64,000 bases of DNA, taken from positions 12,693,507-12,757,506 of the forward strand of contig NW_004955417.1 in NCBI RefSeq assembly GCF_000276665.1, in the 5' to 3' direction. The DNA is from Chinchilla lanigera (Eukaryota; Chordata; Mammalia; Rodentia; Chinchillidae). Position 1 is the first letter of the stretch. Every line of letters starts with the position of its first letter. This document shows, in pieces, positions 1-13,130 of the stretch. Position numbers and translations under genes: made by a program. Under the pieces are notes generated by a model. That model did not search any database. It was not told where the DNA came from and worked only from the letters and a program-made list of their open reading frames with translations.

Positions 1-1869
1 CTTGGAACTCTGTATTGTCTGTATTGTGCTTGTGATATGTTGTAAAATGTTGTATGTCTGTTAATGTTTCCCTCCTTTTATCCTTAAAATAAAAAAAAAA
101 AAAGGGAAAAAAAATAGTGAAAATTTTTAGATTAATATTTTCCAGAAAGCATGCTTTTGGCTTTATGAAAACTGGACAGGAAAAATGGAAGGCTATAGCA
201 AGCTTGGATTTGAGGGACTAATACTTTGGATTAATAGCCTTTGGAATGGGGAAGTAAATAATATTAAAGAACAGTTAATAATTTTGGATATGAGATGAAG
301 AAATGAGAGGAATCAAAGATTATAAAGCTTTCAAGTTTGGGTCAAGAGGAAAACCATAACAATATTCCAGAGAGGCTTGAAGAAAATCCATAGTGATATT
401 ACAGTGAGAAAGAAGAGAATTGAGGGAGAAGCTGGCTGATAATGAATTTTGCTTTAAATACACAGCCCTTTTGAGGTTGACCTCATAGAAAGCAATCGTG
501 TTCTTTCAGAGTGTCCCCCAGTGTTACGAATCAATGACAACAAGACCAGGATAGTCTCTCATCTCGTCCATGTGGCATTTCTTATTTCCATCACTTAAAT
601 TCTACAAACTCCTCAGTGTCTTCTATCGATAGTGCCGCAACAATCATTCCTGCTTATTTACCTGCCAGGTCAGTGTACTCTGAGCTTGAGTATGACAACG
701 ACTGCCTATAAATCCTTTCCCTTCATTCCCTGAGATAGCACCTGTCACATGGTAAGGGCTCAGTAATTGCTTATTTTGCTGACTTTACTGTATGCCTAGT
801 CTTGTACAGGGTCAGGTGGTGGTGAACATAGCTGAATCTGACAATGAGAGAGCTGTGGTGTAAGTGAGGTGGGAACAAGGAGAACAGGGGGAATCATTCT
901 GCCTGAGGGCAAAGCAAAGACACTGTTCAAAACAAAGACATTGAAGGATGAAGTATGCACTGGAACTAAGAAGGGAGACAGAGTTTTAAAGACAAGAAAC
1001 CAGAAGAACAAGGGCATGTGGGTGTGAGACTGTAGGAGTATTTGCCCGGTGACTGGAGGATCCGGTTCATGCCCAGGGTGGTAAGAGGGTGGTGATAAGA
1101 CTGGACAGATAAAAGGGCGGGCTGTAGAAAACCTGGGGCCATCTCATACTTCTAAGGGTAGAAATTATTTCTAGGATGAGGAAAGAAGCAGAATGACTTT
1201 AGTTCAAAACTTAATTTGGTGTTTTTAGTAAAAGCATAGGGAAATAGGCCTGAAGAGTTTTAATTTTTGCTACTAAATATGTGTCCAAGACAACAAAGTT
1301 ATATTCTCTGAATGCTCTGGCATCAGTTCTATGCTATATACTCTTAGTACAGTTTGTATTTGATAGTAGACTTCATGACATTCCATGAGAGTTTGTGCCA
1401 AGATATCCACTTTTTTATTTGTATAAAACTAATGAACCAAACATTTCCTATTCCATTGATCATATATGTGCATAAATGAAACAATTTCTAGTCTTAGTGG
1501 CAGAAGGAACTATTAACTTCATTGCCTACTAATGTTCCCCTCCTCTTCTACTCTGCCCTTTGAAACTCCCTATGTCAATCTGACAGTGAATCAAGTGACT
1601 TTAAAGTCAGTTGGGCTTTTAGTGACAGAACTGCTATTGGGGAAGAAATGGGGAATACCCTGGGCTTAATTTGGGGGAAATAACCATAAAACTTTGTTTT
1701 CCGAGAAGGCTCTTGGCTGCCTTCCCCAGTTCATGGAAGAGGACATTTGTCTTTAGACAGCCTAATTTTCATCCTGAAAACCATTTGATAAACACTTGTG
1801 TGCGGATATACCTTGTCTGAACAAAAAGCAGCAAACGATGCAGAAGCAGGAAGAGTGAATTCCATACAC

Positions 1870-2090
1870 TCTTTAAAAATGTTTTCCTAATGACAAAAAC
1901 AATGCATTTCCTTTCAAGTGTAGAAACTTGAAAAATAAAGAAAAACACAAGTATTCAAATAAAATCACCTGAAATTCTATTGCTTAAAGGAACATTTTGT
2001 TCTGTGTGCATACTCTTATTTTTCTCTACCTTTGAATATTTATAGTCATTGGTAATATACTGTGCGTACTTCCCTTTTTAGTAATAGTAC
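1870..2090 (-). mobile_element. Old L1ME-type 3' UTR fragment, antisense
   Basis: AT-rich text with aaaataaagaaaaacacaag, aaaatcacctgaaattctat and tctgtgtgcatactcttatt, reminiscent of the reversed L1ME 3' UTR. Diverged, boundaries approximate. Confidence 0.5.
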
Positions 2091-2094
2091 AATA

Positions 2095-2300
2095 TAACGG
2101 TACAGAACTTGGATCTGAGGTTGAATTCTGATCCAACAGCTGACTGACACTGTAACTTTTACCAACTTATTTAACTTTCCAAAAGCTCTGTTTTGTTTGC
2201 TGTGAATGGAAATAGCTGTGTCTACTTTGTGGGTTGGAATCAGGCCAAAATAAGGTAATGTGTTTAAAGCAGATCACGATTGCTCAGAGCAGTTTATTAT
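2095..2300 (+). repeat. MIR
   Basis: Order of landmarks acttggatctgaggttgaat, gacactgtaacttttaccaa and taactttccaaaagctctgt follows MIR in sense. Heavily diverged. Confidence 0.6.
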
Positions 2301-3119
2301 GTGAGTCCTTCATTATCGGATATTGAAATCATTTCTAGCTTTTCCCCTCATATGCGGTGTTTACTAAGCGGTGCACAGTCACAGCCATCAGATTCATTAC
2401 CATTTAGTTATTAATCTGTGAGTTTAGATTAAAGTAAGAACTGCTGAGCCAGACTCTTGCTTCACTGTATGTTGTTCCAAGTAGATGTTTCTCCATTGGT
2501 TTCTGAAACTTGCATCTTCCATCCTTTGTTCCCCACTATGCCTTTGGCCACTCACTTGATTGGTGTGAGGTTTATTCTGTAGTGAGACACTCTCTCACAT
2601 ACCTGCACAATTGGACTAGATAAGAAAGAAAGCTGGTGGATCAGGCAAATAACAGAGATACATGTGACCTTCTGGGTGGGTCTAGAGTTTAGACCTGTGT
2701 CACTTCTGGCAATAGGCTCAGCCATAGAGTTTCATATGAGTGATCACCAGAGCCTCTCACGGAGGGCGCTGCAGTCTCGGGGTGGAGCTAAGTGAGATAT
2801 GGCTTTAATATGGAGAGCCAGCTGTCAGTGCAAAGTGGCATGGATGACAGAGAGAGGCTAGGACAAATTAAATTTGATCCTGCTTAAGCTGGTGCTACTG
2901 GTTCAACAGTATATTCACCTTCATGGTGATGTTATAGAGCCTCACAGTACTCCTCTCTCCAACATATTTATTTATAGAAAAATATAATAAAATGAGATAA
3001 CATAAAATTTTAAAGTTTGACTTTAGAAAACGTTTCTGGAAGAGCAGAAGCTCTAAGTGCTACTGGGAGTAGGGTTGCTGCTACAGCTGATGTAGAATGA
3101 GACTCAAGGCAAGCGAGGG

Positions 3120-3600
3120 TATCCTGATTCTAGGCACACATCCTAGAAAACCTCGCACAGTCATTTAGAAGACTCATGCGAGGATGTTCATTGCAGTGTT
3201 TGCACCAGTAAGAAATTATTACTACAGAAGAATAGTAAATAAATTAGGGGGCAGGTTTACAGGATGAAATAGTAGAAAGCAGTAAAGTGGATGATCTAGA
3301 CCTACATACATCGGCCTGAATTTTTAAGTACTGAATTAAAAAATGTGTATTGAGTAATTATAGGAATAGTATTATACAAGTTATATTAAATTTTATATTA
3401 AATAGTATTATACAAGTTAAAGAATATGCAAATAGTACTTCATATGTTATATGTAGTGAAAGTGTATATCTAAGCATATTTTGAACACATTTAGATAACA
3501 AGCCTGACATCTAGAGAAAGAAAAGGATGGGAATGTGATAAAGCATCACAAACTTGTGCTATTTGGGTATTTATTTTTTTAAAAAACACTGAAGCAAACA
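3120..3600 (+). mobile_element. Old L1ME-type 3' fragment, sense
   Basis: Contains gatgttcattgcagtgtttg, then agtaaataaattaggggg and tagaaagcagtaaagtgg, the order seen near the ORF2 end of ancient L1. It includes the 36-bp tandem duplication at 3365-3419. Confidence 0.65.
3365..3419. repeat. 36-bp period tandem duplication
   Basis: The 19-mer aatagtattatacaagtta occurs at 3365-3383 and again at 3401-3419 with an AT-only spacer, so the period is 36 bp. Confidence 0.95.
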
Positions 3601-3839
3601 TGGTAAAATTAAAATTTAAGGGAGTTGAAGTATGCTCTCATTATCCTTATTTCTTATGATTAATACATTTCATGATTTTATAAAATGGGGAAGTGAGAAC
3701 AGAGAAAATTAATATGTGAGTACAATTAAGACAAGATCTAACAGTGCAAGGGGACATAAATCTTTATCTTCCTTACTCCATTCCAGTCCCTGGTCCCTTG
3801 TTCCTGTGGTCAGAATTTTTCCTGTGACAGCCTATGATA

Positions 3840-5335
3840 CAGAAACATGTAGCACATTTCTTTTTTACCTGCACAGTTAATGTTCTTCGCTATTTTCACC
3901 GAGCTATACGGATCTCAGAGGTCATTCATCCTTTAATTTCTGACGCTATCTGCTCAAGAAATTCTTGCTTCATAAAAGTAAGTTACAATTATAATTTCTC
4001 TGACGTTCAATTTTAAAGTCGCTGCTCTAGAATATATAGGGCCAATTTTAGAGAGCAGATTGTCAAGACTGATTGTGCTCAGGCCTAGACTCACCTTGAA
4101 AACAAAATTTGAAAGGTACTTTTCCCATGTTAGCTTGTCAAAAGATTGAATATATCAAGCATGGGACCAGACAGAATGTGAGGGTGCACATATCTGAGGG
4201 GTTCATGACCCTCAAAGAAAACCAAACCAGCCTTAAGCAAACTGGCAATAGGGTCAGCCATCGTTTCATATGGGCGAACTGGTTTGTTGCTGTTGCTACT
4301 TTTACAAGTCACTCTACAGGACCATAACCGCACCTCTGGGTTGCTGTTAAGTAGCTATAATGTTAATTTGGTCCTCGTTTGTATTCTATTCAGTATTATG
4401 AAACTAAATGTTTGTTAGGTGGTGGTTTAGGAAAGCTGGTAAGACTCAAACAATAAAGCTATATTTTAGGGAAAAAATTGAAGAAAAACTCCCTTTAAAA
4501 CATCTAAATTCTTTTGTGAGATAAAAAGAGAAAACTAAAGTTTGCAAAATAGTGGAATGGAGCTTGGTAGTTGAGCTGTGGCTGCCAGGTGTTTGGCCTG
4601 CCTCTAGGGAGAGTTTGTTATGGGATCTCAGCAAGCCTGGATACACACAGCATGGAAAGTCCCTGCTGCTTGTCATCACAGACTTTGGCTTGCCGCCCTT
4701 ATTTCTCAAAGACGGAGGTTTTGGGCATTTATTATATTGTTTTCCTGTCCCTCCTTAATGAGAAAAATCCAATGCATTTTTCCCCTAAAATTCTCCACAG
4801 TTGAGTTTGGGAGTGTTGGAGGACAGAACTCTTCACGTAAGTCTCATAGGAGGAATGTGGCCACTTTACCCATCTGCTTATAAGGCAAATATACACTGCA
4901 TCCCCCTACTTACTCCCCATGGCATCTGTAAGAATTACAAAGGGCAAAGCTCCAGAAATTCTAGGTAGGAGTCCTTTGTCTTGATGTTTTTCACAAGGTC
5001 CGTGGTGGTCAAAATTCTTAATTTCTTTGACCTTCAGTTTCCTCAACCTAAAATGAAGTTAGTAGTATCCACTTCCAGAAATGATATTCAAAATATCTGG
5101 TGGGAGTGTAGCTTGGCTGTCACCAGACAGATGACATATGCATACCGTAAGGTTGTGCCTGGTGCTGGCCATCTGCATGTCAATCAGGACTACTTTGCGA
5201 AGCTGATGTAAAGTAAAATAAAAGTAGTGTGCGTTGCCAACTGCAAGGGGGTGCGTACGTTTGTATCATTAATGCAAAGAGCTTGGGGTGAGAAGGACAT
5301 TTGAGAAGTACTTTGAGCAGTTTGGCTAGAAGATT
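3840..5335. other. No recognisable element
   Basis: Mixed sequence with only short chance open frames on both strands (up to 87 codons). No repeat or gene recognised. Confidence 0.5.
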
Positions 5336-5339
5336 CTCA

Positions 5340-5735
5340 AATGAGAATAGAAATTATTTCCTCAACATATTTACTTATTGTCAGTTTATTTAAACATATG
5401 CTTATTATACAACTTAGAAACTCACAATCTAGGTATTTACCTATAGAAAGGAAAATAAAAGTCCATACAAAGAATTGAATGTGAGCATTCACTATAGTTT
5501 TATTCATAGTATCTATAAACTGGCGATGGTTTTCATATGCATTCACCACCTGGTGTCACATCCCTATGATGCAATGCTGGTTGACAATAAAAAAGGGACA
5601 AATGACAGATTCAACACCAGGGAGGGGTCTCAAAAGCATGATACTAAGTGAAACAAGTCACACAAAAATGTTGCGTATGATTCCATTTCTATGAAATTCT
5701 ATAAAAAGCAAGACCTTAGTGACAGAAAGCACTGT
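5340..5735 (+). mobile_element. Old L1ME-type 3' fragment, sense
   Basis: Text such as tttattcatagtatctataa, gatactaagtgaaacaagtc and gattccatttctatgaaatt follows the order of ancient L1 3' ends. No coding capacity. Confidence 0.65.
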
Positions 5736-5754
5736 AACTATAGTTAGCTTTTTG

Positions 5755-5862
5755 TGGGATTGTCTTCCCTAAACCACTGCAGTCTTCTAAAGCCTAGGAC
5801 CATATCTTACACATTTTTAATAGCACATTGCTGATAGCCATTGTTCACAGAATGAATGAACA
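5755..5862 (+). repeat. Probable L2 3' end fragment
   Basis: Text aaagcctaggaccatatctt followed by gaatgaatgaacaaacgg resembles the L2 3' end. Short. Confidence 0.45.
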
Positions 5863-5929
5863 AACGGAGTGTCAAAGGGAGTGGTGAGGCTGTGTGCAAA
5901 GGAAAATGTGCAAGGAAAGGAAGATGTAG

Positions 5930-6095
5930 CTGAATCCCAGTCTTGCACTTAGTGGCTAGAAAAATGTTTGACAAGTTGGTTGATGGGTGGGTCTCAGTTT
6001 TCCCTGATGGAAAATGAGTCCTATCTGTTGGATAGGGGCTCTCTGTTACTTAAATAAGAGAATATACGTGAAAAGTACTCTGGATATAGTAACAC
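5930..6095 (+). repeat. MIR
   Basis: Text cttgcacttagtggctagaa, gtctcagttttccctgatgg and gaatatacgtgaaaagtact follows the MIR order. Confidence 0.65.
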
Positions 6096-7120
6096 AGTTT
6101 GCATACACAAAATATTATCAGATCATTGGAAGAGTGTAATTTTTTAGCTCTAAGATATAGTGATGCAAAGCCAAATCAAATAATATGCTCACTTTCAACT
6201 GTTGAAGCAGAGCTTCTATGCTACGTATTGACATATTCATTTGACTCCTTGTACCATCTCATTAAAACTTCTTGTAAGAGACATTTAGAGCCTTGTGAAA
6301 TGCATTCACCTTACATTATTTATCATTGAAGCAGTTGTCAACTAATCTGTAAAATATTTGAAAGCATGGGTCTGGTCTTATTAACCTTGGGCTCCTATAC
6401 AGTATGTAATAGAGTGTATTGAACCCAAATGTGTTAAAACGACTACCAGGCACAGTTCAACATGCAAGTCTTGAGAAATGTTATCCAGTTTCTTTATGAA
6501 GGCTAAATATCAAAATAGTGTTGTAATTACGTCTCATTTTTAGATGCTGTTAAGGTAATTTTGGGTTTCCACAGAACCTTTCCAGTTTATGCTAATAAAA
6601 ATGCCCTGGATCTTTGGAAGTCTATCAGTGTGTTCACTTGTAACATTGTGAAACAGAAGAGTTTCACTGCATGTAAAATCGATTTTCCATAAGTCCTAAA
6701 ATCTGAACTATAGCATATTATATATGTGGTATTCTTTCCAGCATTTCATAAGCATTTTCTTCTTTGAAAATAAAGTTTTGCCTTGACTATAGGAAGAATG
6801 CAGATGCTGCCTTACTTTTAGGTCACAGAAAAATCCCTAGGCCGTGATCCACCTTCTGTTCATCATGATTTTCAGTTTCTACTGAACTTACTGATACTAT
6901 ATAGAGCAAAATGGTAGAAAATCTGATTAGGCATATACATTTTAAAGTACATTAAGAATGTGTCAAAGTGACATTGGGGGTAATGTAACTTTTCAGGCAC
7001 AGGATAAGAAGAATTGACAAGAAAATGTGAACAATACATATTTTACCAATAGTATATATTGTGCAACTATTTATGAGGTAGAGTTAAAATAGGAAGCAAA
7101 AGTGTCTCTATGTTACAGTC

Positions 7121-7190
7121 ATTTTTAATAAGTGAATTTATTTTATTAATTTAATTTATTTTATTAATTTATTTTAATAAGTGAATTTAT
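7121..7190. repeat. Nested AT-rich tandem repeat
   Basis: Two copies of ttttaataagtgaattta (7121-7140 and 7171-7190) flank a further tandem pair of atttattttattaattta (about 7136-7171). Confidence 0.92.
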
Positions 7191-9464
7191 ATTTTTAGGT
7201 AATTTAAACCTATGTTCTAACTTTGGGAAGCTACTTGAAATAATTGGCTGACTTGTTGATTTAACCTTTCAAATAATATGGCAAGGGCCATTAACTTTTT
7301 GCAGTCTATATAGATATTTATCTGAATATGCTTTTGGTTAGGATGTGAAAATACTTGGAGACTAAATCCAATGCTTATGCTTATTTACTTTACATAAATC
7401 AGAGTTTCCCATGAGTGACTGTAAAAATTGAAGGAAGTGAAAAGAAAGTGGAACTTGAATATAAAACAAATGTTTGTTTATGGGTTTTATTTAGAAACCC
7501 ACATTAGTGACTCTGATAGTTGGCATATTAACCCAATAATTCCTCTTCTTTGAGGGTTATTATTTTCATATACGATTATATATTCTTATGAGGCAATTCT
7601 CTTTGGAGTACCCAAGGAGAAATATTACATTTTTGCCAAATGAGTTCTTTTCAATATTCTAATCTAGAAAATTTGCATGTAAGAAAACCACTTTATTTCC
7701 AGTGTAAATACTTCCATGTATTTTGCTGTTCATCAACACCCCCATCACCCAAATGAAAGCAGTATTGCCACTTCTCAGAACTTTGGAGATTGACAGCATG
7801 GCACTGCATTGCGCTGCATACCACACCAAAGAGGGTCCTCAGCCATTTATTTTTAATTACATTGAAACTCACAGTAATATTTAAAAGGACTAACAGTGCT
7901 TTCAAAAATTATGCATGAAACAGCATATATTAATTTTTAGGACTTGTTATTGAAAGACATATTGTTATTCTGTCTCTTGTCTCAATGCATAACTTCACTT
8001 TTTGATTGTAATTGCCGTAAACTACTTCAGGGATTGAAGTGTTAGCGTGATTGGGAGGTAGGACCCTGGCTTTTAGGTTGTTTGGAGTGGCTTAGGAATG
8101 AACTTCCAGGTGGATATACATGCTTGAGGTAGGAGAATATTAGAGTGGTAAGAAGGGATCCATTGGTAAGAAGTCCTAGAAAATAGTGTTGAGGTCTTTG
8201 CCATCCATTGTAAAGCTCCTCCAGTGCCCGGTGGGGCATCATTGTCAAAGAGGAGAGGGCAGTATTGCTACCTGGCCCACTGAGGGACAAACAGTTGTAG
8301 AAAACGCTGAGTCCCTTTGAATATTTCTTCCCTCAAGCTGAGCTATTCTATAGTTTCCAGACCATATGTGATCTTTTCCCTTTATAACAGTGTTCTGTTT
8401 AAAGAAAACTCAAATGTTTGTTGTCAAGTCTGTCAGTGATGTGGGCCCTTGCTCAGAGAGTTCTCCCTGTGATTTTGTTCCTGTAGGGTTAAGTCAGAAG
8501 AATGCAGTTATAGAGTAAATTGATTTCATTTTGTTTACCTTTTCCTTGGAAACCTCTAGCTTTCCCCTTTCCCTAGAAAAGGTCCAAACCTATCAGTGTG
8601 GCAGGTGGAGATTTTCTAGAATTCGGCTTCAATCAAAGCATGACTTTTGCCATTTTTCTAACTTGGGCCTCAACTCAAGCTCAACCCTTCTTTTATGTAG
8701 TCAAGAGCCACAGGCCTTTTTGATAGGAAGCATAGAATAAGGGAAGAATAGAGTGGTGAGGCCGGGGGAGCTCTGACACAGATTAGTACCCACATCACTG
8801 ACTTCAGGGGCCAAGTTGGTACTGTCCACACTGCCTGTCTTTGCAGGGTATCTTTCTAGGATGAGAGTATGGTGCTTGCTCAGGTGACTATGTTCAGACC
8901 ACAGGACATTTCTTGATACTAAGTTTTTACTTGCAGATCAGGACATATTTGATGAGTGAATTTCTAATATTCTAGAAGGAAAATCGAATCCCAAAAGACA
9001 GGTTGGATTTAAGTAAAGAACTCAGGAATGATCTACTGTCATTTTGGTGCTTGACTGAACTTGAGCCCTTGAAAAAACTTGCTATAGAAACGAGGGCCAG
9101 AGGGCTGTGTAGTCAGTGTGGCTTGAGAAAGGGAGAGAGGGGATGGGAATGGGTAGGAAGGGGTGGCTCACGCTGGTGCAGAGGTCTCTTCTAATCCTGG
9201 CATACCAAACATGCATCACACTATTCCCCTGATCTCTCGGGCCTCCTGCAAGGGTGGCAGAGCCTGTACGTGACTGGCTTAACTTCAACAACCAGGCAGG
9301 GCAAGTTCTTTGGATGACTGACATCTCCCTTCTCTGGATTTTTTTTCAGCATTTTAAATGGTCCCTTTACGGGGCATGAGATTAATTATTTCTTCTCTCC
9401 CAATTAACTTATATTACTTCAGGCCAAGAAATGACATTTAAAAATAATTTACCAATAAGTAAGC

Positions 9465-9497
9465 ACTAAATAAAATATTTGACTAAATAAAATATTT
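9465..9497. repeat. 17-bp tandem duplication
   Basis: The 16-mer actaaataaaatattt occurs at 9465-9480 and 9482-9497. Confidence 0.95.
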
Positions 9498-10656
9498 TTG
9501 GATATTATTTTACTACACCTACCTAGAGCAAGGATACTATCAAGCAACCCAATTTCAGATAAATTAGGCCTTAATTTTTTTAATGGATAGAAAAATCAAT
9601 TTATTGGTTTCCTTAAGCTCTATTTTCCCTCCTGTCAGTGGAATGCAAGACTACAGGAACTTTTCTCACTTAGATTGGGGTTTGTGAATGTTGTAAAGAC
9701 CTCCAAGAGCAATTCTTTTTCTGATTATTTTGGAAATAGCACATTTTTTGCTGGAAGGGTTAGAAGCTAGAAACCCAAAGGCTTTTTGCACAAAACCCTG
9801 AGGAGAATCTGGATGGATGTACAGATGCTCCAGGAGAGACTTTCATTACAAATTAAGGAAGTCAGGCTACACTGACAGAAGCAGTCTGTTTGCCTTAGAA
9901 ACTTTTGTTATTAGTGACAAAGCCAGTGAGTCTTTGTATTTTAAGTTCCTTGAGGACAGGCAAAGCCTGTATCATTTGGATTTTTCCCAGTATATTTGGG
10001 GTATTCTGAGGAAAGTCTGAGTTCATTGGCAACCAACCAGTAGAATTACACAGCCACAGATTCAAACTCATGTCCTTGCCAGTTGTCTTACTTTATAAGT
10101 AGATATCCATTGCTGTGTCAGTATATACTTTTCTGTCTTGAATGATCAACATGGAACACATCATCAGTCACTCCGAGTTCTAGGTAAGACTCCATCCTTT
10201 CATTCCTTCTTATTGAATTCTCATCAAATTCTTCCTTCATTTTTCTCATTGTACCCTGCTTACTAGTCCCATGTAAAATCATTCAGTGAAAACTGTTAAT
10301 CTTATTTGTAAGATTTACTGCAAATTTAGCCACTTCTCTTACTGGGCAGGCTAAGTCACCAGACACCACCATCTTTATTTAGGTCTCTCTTTCCCAGTGG
10401 TTTTACCATTTTCAAGTCTGTTTGTCCTCAACTCTGTAACAGTGAAAATAAAAATTTTTTCTATGAGAATTCAATTACATGGATCCCTGCAGGTCTTTGT
10501 GCTTAGAAAAATCATTATTACATAATTATCTTTGAAAATACATCTCAAAAACTCATTCAGCAGATGTTTGTGAACTGATTATTAGCCCCATACTATTTTT
10601 CCTTTGACTATAGAACAAATCCTATCCCTCTTTTTAGTTCTAGAGGTTTTCAGTTT

Positions 10657-10688
<32 letters not shown>

Positions 10689-10774
10689 GTTTTTCTCCGG
10701 TACCGGGAACCGAACTCACGACCTTGCGCTTGCCAGGCAGGCGCTTTTTGCCGCTGAGCTAAATCCCCAGCCCC
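10657..10774 (-). mobile_element. ID-like tRNA-derived SINE, young copy 1
   Basis: Read on the minus strand it begins GGGGCTGGGGATTTAGCTCA, has a Pol III A box (TTAGCTCAGCGG) and B box (GAGTTCGGTTCCC), and ends in a long A tail (the T run at the left). A perfect 12-bp target-site duplication, ggttttcagttt, flanks it at 10645-10656 and 10775-10786, so this is a classical L1-mediated insertion. Nearly identical to the copies at 27510 and 55347. Confidence 0.95.
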
Positions 10775-10789
10775 GGTTTTCAGTTTTTA

Positions 10790-11575
10790 AGGAATTAACT
10801 ACTTTGTACAGTTACCGAGGAAAAACTTTCTGTATTTATGATATATGACATGATGTTTTAATATATGCATGCACTGTGGAATAGCTAAACCAAACTATTT
10901 AATGTATGCCATATCACATTATTTTTTGTAGTAATAAGAACCTTTAAATTCTACTCGGTAGTTTTTAAGTATCCATTTTACTGTTATTAACTAGAGTCAT
11001 CATGATGTACAATAGATCTTTTGAATTTACACTTCCTAACTAATTTTTTTTTGCCTTATAACCAATATTTCCCATTCCCTTCATCTTGCAATACCTGGTA
11101 GCCATTATTTTATTTTGTTTCTATGAGTTAGTTTTTTAAGATTCCACACATAAATGATATCAGGTGATCTTTGATTTTCTGTGTTTGGCTTATTTCATTT
11201 AACAGGATATCTTCCCAGGATCATCACACATGACATTACCTTCTTTCTAAAGGCAGAGTAGTATTCCATTTTGTATATATAGCTTATTTTCTTTAGCCAT
11301 TCATCTACTGATAGACACTCGGGTCTATTCCATATATTTTGGCTATTGTAAATAGTACTACAATAAATGTGGGAGTTCAGATGTCTCTTTGACATCCTGT
11401 ACTGATTTCATAACTTTTTTTCTATAAACTCAAAAGTAGGATTATGGATCACATATGGTATTTTTATATTTAATTTTTTAGGAATCTCCAGAGTTTTCCA
11501 TAATGGCTGTACTTGTTTACATTCTCCTTAACAGTGTCCAAAGGTTTATTTTTCTCTGTATCCTCATCAATACAA
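10790..11575 (-). mobile_element. L1 fragment: end of ORF2 and 3' UTR, antisense
   Basis: The + strand shows reversed L1 landmarks: gtgtttggcttatttcattt, aggcagagtagtattccatt, ccattcatctactgatagac and gttttccataatggctgtac. The element is 5'-truncated near 11575, and its 3' UTR runs left towards the SINE at 10657. No intact reading frame. Confidence 0.9.
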
Positions 11576-11577
11576 AT

Positions 11578-11905
11578 TCTAACTCTTTACTACGATCTTC
11601 AAAGCTTTGTATGATATAGTCCCTGATTTCCCCTTAAACTTTATCTTCTATTCCTATTTCGCCTTCGTTATTACACTTCAACTGTAATGTTCTTCTCTCA
11701 GTTCCCTAGAAAAACTTTCCTGCCTCAGGGCCTTTTACATGCGGTGACTTCTGCAAGGAGTATGCCTGTCTCCATTTATCTTTTCCATAGCTTCATAGCA
11801 TAAAATTCTTTAGTTCTCATCTTAAATGTCTCCTTAGGGAGGTCTTATCTCATCATTACTCCAGAGGAGTCTGTTTCCTTCATTCTTCAGTAACCTAGAA
11901 AATAC
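11578..11905 (+). repeat. L2 fragment
   Basis: Landmarks ccctagaaaaactttcctgc, cagggccttttacatgcggt, tctcatcttaaatgtctcct and aggtcttatctcatcattac follow the order of L2 3' sequence. Confidence 0.7.
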
Positions 11906-12734
11906 AAATAACAGTGTCTTATACAAGGTAGAAGTTTCTCTTTTGTCATATAAAATTATGGATAACTCTGCTCCAGGTTGTTAGGAATTCCAGACACTGG
12001 TTAGGAACCCAAACATTGTCTATGTGGCCCTTTCCAAGTCTACCTCATAGTCCAAGGTGGCATCTTCCATTTTCATTTGAGTGACCAGGAACTCTAAACA
12101 GACATCTCCTCTATGAAGTAATTTTGTAATATCATGCTACAAAGAAATTGGAAAATGAGATCTTTTTTCTATGTGGTCATATTACTGCAAAATTAAATTT
12201 TTATTACTGAAGGAGAGGGAGAAAATGGATACAGAGTGTAGAACAATGCCCTCACATCTTAAACTCATAGTAAAAATGTCCATTATTGTATCATATGTTG
12301 TGTTATGACCCACAAAATTATTTCATTTTATTTTTATTTATTTAAAAATTTTTGGCAGAGCTGCAAAATAGCTTTCTTGTAGGAATTATGTGCTTCTCCT
12401 GGGAAACTGGCTTTTTCTAGTACAGACCTTGTGGTTTTTGTGTCTTGTTCTTTGCTTTATTTGCCAAGCACTGTAAAGTTCTCTCCAGCAAATGCATAAA
12501 CCTTATAACATGTATTTTTCCCATAATATTAACCATTGAGTTATTTTATTATACATTTTTTAAAATTTTTTTTCTCACTTACTTTTATTTTTTAATGTAG
12601 TTTTGCAAGTCTTCAATTTTTTTTTTTTTTTTTTTTTGGTTTAGTAATAAGCCTGGAAATAAGTAAACATAAATAAGTACAAACAAACTGTCCTGTATTT
12701 AATGAATACAATAAAAGTGTATGTATCATAGTAT

Positions 12735-13130
12735 CTTAGTTACTTTTCTCTCATTGACAAGACAAAATATCTGACAACCAAATTAAAGATGAAAAGGTTT
12801 ATTTAGCTCACAGTTTGTAGAGGTTTCAGTTCATACTCAACTGACTCCAAGGCAGGGAGCACATGGCACAGGGGCAACAGTTCACGGCAATAGAAAACAG
12901 CAAAAGCAACAAGAGCAGAAAGCGGGAGAGCAAGCCTTTTCCTCCCTTATACTGCAAGCAGGCTACTCGCCCTAGGGTGGCTGTAGGTCTCATACCATTT
13001 CTGTGCCCTCCTCTTGCACAGGATGAAGATGTTTACAAAGTGAGACCCTAGCCTCCTGCTGAGTTGCTTAGTTAAGCTTCTAAACTTCTCAGACTGACAC
13101 AATGTACCAACCACTACACATGGATTTGTT
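12735..13130 (-). mobile_element. MaLR-like LTR fragment (ERVL-MaLR, MT/THE-type), antisense
   Basis: The opening ttagttacttttctctcatt, then aaaggtttatttagctcaca, gttcatactcaac and aaggcagggagcacatggca follow the reversed layout of rodent and primate MaLR LTRs. This is an old non-coding LTR with no retroviral genes beside it. Confidence 0.65.

Larger units (their letters stand above)
6096..10640. other. Mostly unassigned intronic sequence
   Basis: Apart from the small tandem repeats at 7121 and 9465, no family is recognisable. Parts may be very old repeats. Open frames are below 85 codons and show no protein family. Confidence 0.5.

Noticed and set aside
86..116. A-rich run with AATAAA-like text at the left window edge, possibly a retroposon or transcript 3' end
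   Set aside because: The upstream body is cut off by the window edge and no family was recognised, so no call is made.
10657..10774. tRNA gene
   Set aside because: The body has A and B boxes, but it carries a SINE-type 3' segment, an A tail and target-site duplications, so it is a tRNA-derived SINE, not a tRNA gene.
12863..13051. 62-codon + strand frame in the MaLR-like LTR
   Set aside because: It lies in non-coding LTR sequence and has no family similarity.
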